Shown: positions 58,895 to 64,000 of the stretch, one piece after another
How positions within the stretch are numbered: the stretch's first letter is position 1
Layout of the letters: every line of letters starts with the position of its first letter
Source: Elioraea tepida
Lineage (GTDB): Bacteria; Pseudomonadota; Alphaproteobacteria; Acetobacterales; Acetobacteraceae
Direction: 5' to 3'
Assembly: GCF_019203965.1 (NCBI RefSeq)
Contig: NZ_CP076448.1
Span: 1,441,001 to 1,505,000 of the forward strand
DNA length: 64,000 nt
Translations under genes and position numbers: made by a program
The notes under the pieces: generated by a model
Told to the model about the DNA's origin: nothing
The model's input: only the letters and a program-made list of their open reading frames with translations
Database searches by the model: none

Positions 58895-59773
58895 TCAGGC
58901 CTCCAGCACCTCGAGCACCTCACCGGTCGGCGCGAGGCAGGCGGCGACGAGCGGGCCGCCGAGCCCGCAGCCGGCATCGAGCGTCAGCCCCCATCCCGAG
59001 GCACGCGGCCCGTCATGGCGCGCGCACCCGCCGCGGACCAGACGCGCGAAGCCACCCCAGGGCAGCCGCCCCTCCTCCCCCTCAGGCGCGGGGATGCCGG
59101 CCGCGGCACGGTCAAACCCCGGTTCGTCCCACCAGAAGGCGTCGCCCTGCGCCTCGAAGGGGCGGTCGGGGTTCAGGCCGGAGGCGACGAACAGCACCCC
59201 GGGCGCCTCGCCCGCAAGATCCACCGGAACCGTGCAGGCGGCGCGTCGCAGCGAGGAGAGCAGCGCGTCATGGCCGGGGGCGGCGCGGATCGCGGCGGTG
59301 ATCGAGGCCGTCCAGCGCGCCCGTTCCACAGGCCCCCGGGCGGCGACGCGCAGCCCCTCCGCCACCGTCGTCCCGTAGGCCGCGAGCGTCGGCCCGATCC
59401 CGTGCGCCTCCATCCAGCGCAGCGCCTCGACCGCAGCCGCCGGCCCGGGCGCATACTGGATCCGCAAGAGGCGGTTCAGCATCTCCTCCTGCGCGCCGCG
59501 CAGGAACACAACGTCATTCGCCTCGAAGCCGGGGCGTGCGATCACCGCCCGGCGGAACAGAAGCGCCTCGCGGATCGTGCCGGCCACATCGGGTCCCACG
59601 CCGATCAGGTTGCCGCAGTAGACGAGCCGATCACCGCGCCAGACGCGATCCTCGAGAGCGGCATGCAGGCGGGAGAGGCGGATGGGGTCGCCGCGCACGG
59701 CGGCGATGGCCCAGACACGTCGGGCGTGGGTGAGCCGGGCAACCCGGGGGGCAGGGTCCTGCTGTGCCGCCAT
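58895..59773 (-). CDS. degenerate PPP-phosphatase-like protein
   Basis: 292 residues from ATG 59773. It follows the outline of PPP metallophosphoesterases but with lost motifs: W-A-I-A-A-V-R-G-D-P-I-R-L (residues 21-33) aligns with G-D-x-H-G, R-L-V-Y-C-G-N-L-I-G-V-G (49-60) with G-D-x-V-D-R-G, and F-L-R-G-A-Q-E-E-M-L (90-99) with G-N-H-E. The metal-ligand His, Asp and Asn are largely replaced, so it is probably not an active phosphatase; it may bind nucleotides or protein partners. Later G-D-A-F-W-W is also seen. Compare the intact homologue at 49465-50253. It is not linked to the carD operon in an obvious way (76 bp). Confidence 0.75.
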   Translation of the reverse strand: MAAQQDPAPRVARLTHARRVWAIAAVRGDPIRLSRLHAALEDRVWRGDRLVYCGNLIGVGPDVAGTIREALLFRRAVIARPGFEANDVVFLRGAQEEMLNRLLRIQYAPGPAAAVEALRWMEAHGIGPTLAAYGTTVAEGLRVAARGPVERARWTASITAAIRAAPGHDALLSSLRRAACTVPVDLAGEAPGVLFVASGLNPDRPFEAQGDAFWWDEPGFDRAAAGIPAPEGEEGRLPWGGFARLVRGGCARHDGPRASGWGLTLDAGCGLGGPLVAACLAPTGEVLEVLEA

Positions 59774-59849
59774 CACCCTGCCCGGCAAACGAAAGGGGCG
59801 GCAGGCGCCTCGGCGCCCCCGCCCCCTGCACCCGGGCTGCGGCGCGGCG

Positions 59850-60914
59850 TCACGCCGCCTTGAGCATGGTCGCGAGCTTGGCCTGGGCGGTCGACTTGTC
59901 CACGCCGTCGATCGCGGCGAGCTCGGCGGCGAGACGATCCATCGCCTGCTCGTAGATCTGACGCTCCGAGAAGGACTGGTCCGGCTGGCCGGCGTTGCGG
60001 TGCAGGTCGCGCACCACCTCGGCGATCGCCACCGGGTCGCCAGAGTTGATCTTCGCCTCATATTCCTGCGCCCGCCGGCTCCACATCGTGCGCTTGACCC
60101 GGGCGCGGCCCTTGAGCGTGGCAAGCGCCGCCTCGATCGCCTTGCGGCTCGAGAGCTTCCGCAGGCCCGCCGAACGCGCCTTCGCCACCGGCACGCGCAG
60201 AACCATTCGGTTCTCCTCGAACTCGATGACGATGAGCGTGAGCCTGTGGCCGGCGATCTCCTCCTCCACCACGCCCGTCACCTTGCCCACACCGTGGGTC
60301 GGATAGACGACATGGTCGCCGACCTCGAACTGCAGCGGGGGCTCGGACGAGGCCGCGGCGGCCGGCTGTGGGCGCGGCGGCGCGAGACGTCCGGGCGCTG
60401 CCGGCCTCGCCGCGGGCGGCCGTGCCATCGACGGCCCGGGGGGCGTGCCCTGGGCGGTGTCGGCCCGCGCCGTCTCCGCGGCGGAGGCCATCGGCGCGGC
60501 GGTCGCGGGAGAAGCGGGCGCAGAGGACCATTCCGGCGCCGCAGCCGGCGCGGCGGGGGCCTTGGCCGATGCCGCCGGCTTCTTCGCGCCGACCTCGGCG
60601 GCCTTCGTCGCCGGCGCTGGCCCGCGCAGCTCCGCCGCCTTCACCGCCGGCTTCTTCGGCGCCGCCTTGGGCTCGGCAGGCTTCGCCTCTGCCGCCGCGA
60701 CCGTCTTCGTCGCCACCTTATCCTTCGCCGCTGCCGCCTTGGGCGGCGTGGCCTTCGCCGCCGCAGGGCGCGCGGACGCCTTCGCCGGCTTGGCCGGAGC
60801 GGCTTTCGAGGCGGTCGGTTTCGCCGCTGCGGCCTTGGCCTGGGCCGGCTTGCCCGCCGTGCTCTTCGCCTGCTTCGCCTTCACCTGCGTTCCCTTCGCC
60901 TGTGACGACTTCAT
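59850..60914 (-). CDS. carD: CarD-family transcription regulator with a long basic N-terminal tail
   Basis: 354 residues. The last 159 residues are a complete CarD: F-E-V-G-D-H-V-V-Y-P-T-H-G-V-G-K-V and the RNA-polymerase-interacting region, then the DNA-binding helices with T-M-W-S-R-R-A-Q-E-Y. The first 195 residues are low-complexity, Lys/Ala/Pro-rich (A-K-A-A-A-A-K-P-T, P-K-A-A-P-K-K-P-A), resembling histone H1-like tails. CarD proteins stabilise RNA polymerase-promoter complexes at rRNA and other promoters. The family is usually about 165-180 residues. ATG 60914 begins the tail (M-K-S-S-Q-A-K-G). It is third downstream of fdxA in the conserved order. Confidence 0.9.
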   Translation of the reverse strand: MKSSQAKGTQVKAKQAKSTAGKPAQAKAAAAKPTASKAAPAKPAKASARPAAAKATPPKAAAAKDKVATKTVAAAEAKPAEPKAAPKKPAVKAAELRGPAPATKAAEVGAKKPAASAKAPAAPAAAPEWSSAPASPATAAPMASAAETARADTAQGTPPGPSMARPPAARPAAPGRLAPPRPQPAAAASSEPPLQFEVGDHVVYPTHGVGKVTGVVEEEIAGHRLTLIVIEFEENRMVLRVPVAKARSAGLRKLSSRKAIEAALATLKGRARVKRTMWSRRAQEYEAKINSGDPVAIAEVVRDLHRNAGQPDQSFSERQIYEQAMDRLAAELAAIDGVDKSTAQAKLATMLKAA

Positions 60915-61142
60915 TCCATGCCTCACCCTGACTGCCTGCGCTGACGGAGGCTCGGGACCTCGCTGCGCACAACAAACCATGCCGCCGCAGCCGATCGGCC
61001 GGGCGCCGACATCACCCTCATGCGCGCAGCCACAAAGCGGGGATCACCCCGCCGTCAGGCCTCCGTCCCGCAAGATATCAAAGTATAGCACAAAACGACC
61101 GCGATGGTAGGCCCGCGATCGCGTGTCTCGCCACAGATCCGT

Positions 61143-61475
61143 TCAGGGTTGACCAGGTTCGGGGCTGAAGAACTGCATCTTGTCGGGCTTGCCCTTCCAC
61201 TCGTCGGCGTCGGGCGGCGGTGTTCCCTTCCGGGTGATGTTCGGCCAAGCTTGGGCAAACTTACGGTTGTGTTCTACCCATGCCGCTGCACGCTCATCGC
61301 TGTCGGGCAGGATCGCCTCGGCCGGGCATTCGGGTTCGCACACGCCGCAATCGATGCACTCGTCAGGGTGGATCACCAGCATGTTCTCCCCGACATAGAA
61401 ACAGTCGACCGGGCAGACCTCGACACAATCCATGTACTTGCAGCGTATGCAGGCCTCGGTCACGACATAGGTCAT
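61143..61475 (-). CDS. fdxA: 7Fe ferredoxin FdxA
   Basis: 110 residues. [19 protein letters not shown] and [16 protein letters not shown] supply the cysteines of the 3Fe-4S and 4Fe-4S clusters; the length and long C-terminal extension (W-K-G-K-P-D-K-M) match the FdxA/FdII-like ferredoxins of Alphaproteobacteria. It carries electrons in the cytoplasm. In this phylum fdxA lies next to the carD gene and S4 protein, as here. Confidence 0.96.
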   Translation of the reverse strand: MTYVVTEACIRCKYMDCVEVCPVDCFYVGENMLVIHPDECIDCGVCEPECPAEAILPDSDERAAAWVEHNRKFAQAWPNITRKGTPPPDADEWKGKPDKMQFFSPEPGQP

Positions 61476-61622
61476 GCAGAGCGCTCCATCCGGTCGGACA
61501 TATCGGTACATGGACCGGATCGCGCCGCGACGCAAGAGGGCGTCAGACAGCTCTGACAGTCGGGATCGTCGCGACGCGACGTTGCCCGGCAGGGGCAGCC
61601 CGGGTTCGGGAACCGCCCGGCC

Positions 61623-61931
61623 TCACGCCCTCCCCGGGGGGTCGAGGTCCTCGTAGAGAAGGCGCGCCTCCGCGGCCGGCCCGCGCCGATCCCCCAGCGC
61701 CAGCACGCGGATCACCCGCACCGAGGGGCCGAGGCCGAAGGTCAGGACGTCGCCCGGACGCACACGGGCATGCGGCTTGTCGGTCGGCTGACGGTTGATC
61801 CGCACCTTGCCGTCGGCGGCGAAGCGGGCGGCGAGAGCGCGCGACTTCAGGAATCGGGCGCACCAGAGCCAGTGGTCGAGCCGCTGCCACGCCCGGGCCC
61901 CGCCGGCGCGATCCTCCGGCTCCCGGCTCAC
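61623..61931 (-). CDS. S4-domain RNA-binding protein (HslR-like)
   Basis: 102 residues from GTG 61931, 10 bp after the helicase stop. The S4 fold is seen in Q-R-L-D-H-W-L-W-C-A-R-F-L-K-S-R-A-L-A-A-R-F-A and G-K-V-R-I-N-R-Q-P-T-D-K-P-H-A-R-V-R-P-G-D-V-L-T. It resembles HslR/Hsp15, which binds the 50S-peptidyl-tRNA complex after heat shock. It sits between the helicase and fdxA genes in a conserved alphaproteobacterial order. Confidence 0.93.
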   Translation of the reverse strand: MSREPEDRAGGARAWQRLDHWLWCARFLKSRALAARFAADGKVRINRQPTDKPHARVRPGDVLTFGLGPSVRVIRVLALGDRRGPAAEARLLYEDLDPPGRA

Positions 61932-61941
61932 GCCCGCCCGG

Positions 61942-64000
61942 TCATGCCTTGGCGCGCAGCGCCGCGAGAGCCGCGAACGGCCCCTCCGCAGCGCGTTCCG
62001 ATGGTTTGGGCCGCGCCGGCCTCGACCCGCGACGCCTCGGGTGCAGAAGCGACGCCCCGTCCGCGCCCGGCCGCAACGCGAAGCCGAGTGCCCGAAGCAC
62101 CGCCGGCAGCGACTCCGAGCGACAGCCGAGCCGGCTCGCGAGCGACGCGGGCAGCGGGGCCGCACCGCCTCGGGTCGCCCCGGCGAGCTCGGCCGCCACA
62201 CGCTCGGCGATGTCGAGCCGCACGAGCACCGGGCCGAGAGGGACGAACCCCATCGCTTCGGCGAAGCCCTCCGGCCAGGCCGGATCGGGCGCGAGGGACA
62301 CGGCTCCGGGTCGCGGCAGCGGCGGGACGGGAAGGCCCCGCGCGGTGGCCCACAGAAGGGCGCGCAGTGCCGCGGGGCCTGGGCGTAGCAGGGCCGGGAC
62401 GAACACGGCCTCCCTGCCGCACCGAACCCCGAGGCGGCGGAGAAGAGCGCGATGGCGCCTTAAGTTCGGCTCGGGCGCGCCCGCAGCGATCCCGAGCCCT
62501 TCGGCGAGCCGATGCGCCAGCCCCCGAAGCGCGGGCTCGGCCTCCGCCGCCTGCCGAAGCGCAAAGAGGGGAGCGAAGCCGCGCACGATCACGCCGGAAA
62601 GCCAGGCGGCGAGCCGGGCGCGTATCCGCTCGCGCTGCGCCCCGTCGAGGAAGTCCCCCGGCGGGACGACGATCTGCGGCCGGAGCGGGTCTTTCCCCGG
62701 CGCGAGCCGCGCCACCTCCGCCCCGCGCCAGGCGACCCGTCCGGCCGAGGTCAGAGCGAAGGCCTCGTCGCCATCGGCCTCAAGCCGCGCCACGCGGCGG
62801 GGGATCTCCAAGGCGAGCGCCCGGCGCGCCGCCCGAAGCACGGCTTGCCGCCCGACACCGGTCGCCTCGCGGTCGGGATGGAAGGTGAAGCCCTGGACCT
62901 CGCCAACCGCATGACCCTCGACCACCACGGCGCCGTCGCGCGTCACCGCCGAGAGGAGCTCCTGGTCCGAGCCCGCGTCGAGGCGGCGGATGAGATGCGC
63001 GGCGCGGCGGTCGACGAAGCGGGCCATCAGGCGCTCGTGCAGCGCATCCGAGATCCTGTCCTCGAGCCGGCGCGTCGCCGCCTGAAGCGTCTCGGCATCC
63101 TCGACCCAGCCCGGGCGCGAGGCAATATAGGCCCAGACGCGCACGCCGGAGAGCCGCGCCATCAGCGTGTCGAGATCGCCCTCGGTGCTGTCGAGCGCGG
63201 TGAGCTGACCCGCGACATAGGCCGCGGCGAGACGGTGCGGCGGCGCCCGCAGGGCGTGGAAGATCCGCCCGCACAGCCGGGCATGGCTGTCATCGCCGAG
63301 GCGCCGGTAGTCGGGCACCTGGCAGGCCTCCCACAGAAGGCGAAGCAGCTCGGGGGCAGCCACCGCCGCGCGGATCTGAGGGTCGCGCGCGAGCGAGGCA
63401 AGCGCGAGATGGTCGGCCGCATCCGCGCCGCGGACGAGGCCGGGGCGAGGGCTCGGCCGGTCGAGCGAGGCGAGGAGCGCATCGAGAGAGGAGAAGTCGA
63501 GCGCGCTGTTGCGCCAGTAGAGATGGTCGAGCGGCTCGAAGCGATGGCTCTCGATCGCCTCGGCGAGCTCGGGCGAAAGCTCCGGCGCGGTGCCGGTGGT
63601 GCCGAAAGTGCCGTCTGCCATCCCGCGCCCGGCGCGCCCGGCGATCTGGGCGAGCTCGGGGGCGTGCAGGGCGCGGGAGCGGTGGCCGTCGAACTTGGCA
63701 AGACTCGCGAAGGCGACATGGGAGATGTCCATGTTCAGGCCCATGCCGATCGCATCGGTCGCGACCAGGAAATCAACCTCCTTGGCCTGGTACATCGCCA
63801 CTTGCGCGTTTCGGGTGCGCGGGGAGAGCCGGCCCATCACCACCGCGCAGCCGCCGCGCCGGCGTCGCACGGCTTCGGCGATCGCATAGACCTCGGCGGC
63901 GGAGAAGGCGACAATGGCAGAGCGCGGCGGCAGGCGGGTGAGCTTCGCGGGGCCGGTATGGCTGAGGCGCGAGAGCCTCGGCCGGGTCTCGAGCTCTGCC
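61942..64000 (-). CDS. SUV3/MgpS-like DExH-box RNA helicase, N-terminus missing
   Basis: The frame is open to the end of the window (the N-terminus, with motifs I-II, lies beyond). Visible parts include the second RecA-like domain: V-V-M-G-R-L-S-P-R-T-R-N-A-Q-V-A-M-Y-Q, V-D-F-L-V-A-T-D-A-I-G-M-G-L-N-M (motif V) and A-Q-I-A-G-R-A-G-R-G (motif VI), then a long C-terminal region. This matches the SUV3-like, MgpS-type helicase conserved in Alphaproteobacteria upstream of the S4-domain protein, FdxA and CarD. Predicted RNA helicase or degradosome component. Confidence 0.92.
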   Translation of the reverse strand, partial: AELETRPRLSRLSHTGPAKLTRLPPRSAIVAFSAAEVYAIAEAVRRRRGGCAVVMGRLSPRTRNAQVAMYQAKEVDFLVATDAIGMGLNMDISHVAFASLAKFDGHRSRALHAPELAQIAGRAGRGMADGTFGTTGTAPELSPELAEAIESHRFEPLDHLYWRNSALDFSSLDALLASLDRPSPRPGLVRGADAADHLALASLARDPQIRAAVAAPELLRLLWEACQVPDYRRLGDDSHARLCGRIFHALRAPPHRLAAAYVAGQLTALDSTEGDLDTLMARLSGVRVWAYIASRPGWVEDAETLQAATRRLEDRISDALHERLMARFVDRRAAHLIRRLDAGSDQELLSAVTRDGAVVVEGHAVGEVQGFTFHPDREATGVGRQAVLRAARRALALEIPRRVARLEADGDEAFALTSAGRVAWRGAEVARLAPGKDPLRPQIVVPPGDFLDGAQRERIRARLAAWLSGVIVRGFAPLFALRQAAEAEPALRGLAHRLAEGLGIAAGAPEPNLRRHRALLRRLGVRCGREAVFVPALLRPGPAALRALLWATARGLPVPPLPRPGAVSLAPDPAWPEGFAEAMGFVPLGPVLVRLDIAERVAAELAGATRGGAAPLPASLASRLGCRSESLPAVLRALGFALRPGADGASLLHPRRRGSRPARPKPSERAAEGPFAALAALRAKA

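Overview
The window is a GC-rich (about 70% G+C by eye), gene-dense stretch of an alphaproteobacterial chromosome. Lineage markers are a GcrA cell-cycle regulator (12395-12877), a CarD regulator, an FdxA-type 7Fe ferredoxin, an S4-domain protein and an SUV3-like helicase in the order conserved across Alphaproteobacteria (59850-64000), a UbiE-like phospholipid N-methyltransferase and a bactofilin. A tripartite tricarboxylate transporter set, several CoA-linked catabolic genes and an FrhB/BciB-like protein fit the Acetobacteraceae (Roseomonas/Elioraea-type Rhodospirillales). That placement is inference from gene content. No rRNA, tRNA, CRISPR array or prophage was seen.

Layout. 1-5427: a carboxylate-uptake/catabolic island with a GntR-family regulator tail, a frameshifted SDR, a TctC-type binding protein broken by an amber codon, intact TctB and TctA, a 47-residue beta-propeller stub and an FkbM methyltransferase. 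5746-8411: a promoter, a cobalamin riboswitch and metE, closed by a strong terminator. 8498-11119: pseudouridine synthase, cupin, quinone reductase and Ogt on the minus strand. 11315-14546: formamidase-like protein, GcrA, a DMT exporter and a PmtA-like methyltransferase. 14512-19060: a Mn/Zn/Fe ABC importer with the gene order binding protein, ATPase, permease-repressor fusion, permease, divergent from an ArsR/SmtB regulator with an alpha-5 zinc site. 19068-22106: small protein, CHAP lipoprotein, HMG-CoA-lyase-type enzyme and class III CoA transferase. 22107-22448: a 340-bp intergenic region with a plus-strand terminator, a tandem 13-bp repeat holding two GANTC sites and no gene, a candidate small RNA. 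22449-34147: two-component system, MFS carrier, HrpB helicase, FMN hydroxyacid oxidase, AmpG, a FlaA1/CapD-like sugar-nucleotide enzyme and an M20 amidohydrolase. 34481-42087: diguanylate cyclase, truncated CDF protein, TypA/BipA, adenosine-kinase-like PfkB enzyme, CysZ/EI24-like membrane protein, bactofilin and a lipoprotein. 42235-47376: YgjP-type protease, DMT exporter, FrhB/BciB-like protein, DapA-like aldolase, YcgN and SYLF proteins. 47466-49400: an ABC-2 exporter whose ATPase and permease genes are separated by a 74/75-bp tandem repeat array. 49465-52328: PPP phosphatase, HldE and MsrB. 52493-53329: a dead IS5-family element. 53326-58835: ThpR, a TesA-like esterase divergent from a YbbA/YbbP-type ABC pair, then a BAX-inhibitor-1 protein and its terminator. 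58895-64000: a degenerate PPP-phosphatase-like protein and the carD/fdxA/S4/helicase block, the helicase running off the end.

The most unusual points are: (1) the tandem repeats inside the ABC exporter operon, which carry overlapping stop/start codons and could tune or phase-vary translational coupling; (2) a metal importer with two built-in sensor candidates, a DtxR/MntR-like domain fused to a permease in the same gene order as chlamydial ytgABCRD, and a divergent SmtB-type regulator with an SmtB-like palindrome at the importer's start codon; (3) the putative plus-strand small RNA; (4) a CarD with a 195-residue Lys/Ala/Pro-rich N-terminal tail; (5) near-identical inverted operator-like motifs in the decayed Tct island. 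Nothing in the window amounts to a clear-cut new defence or biosynthetic system.
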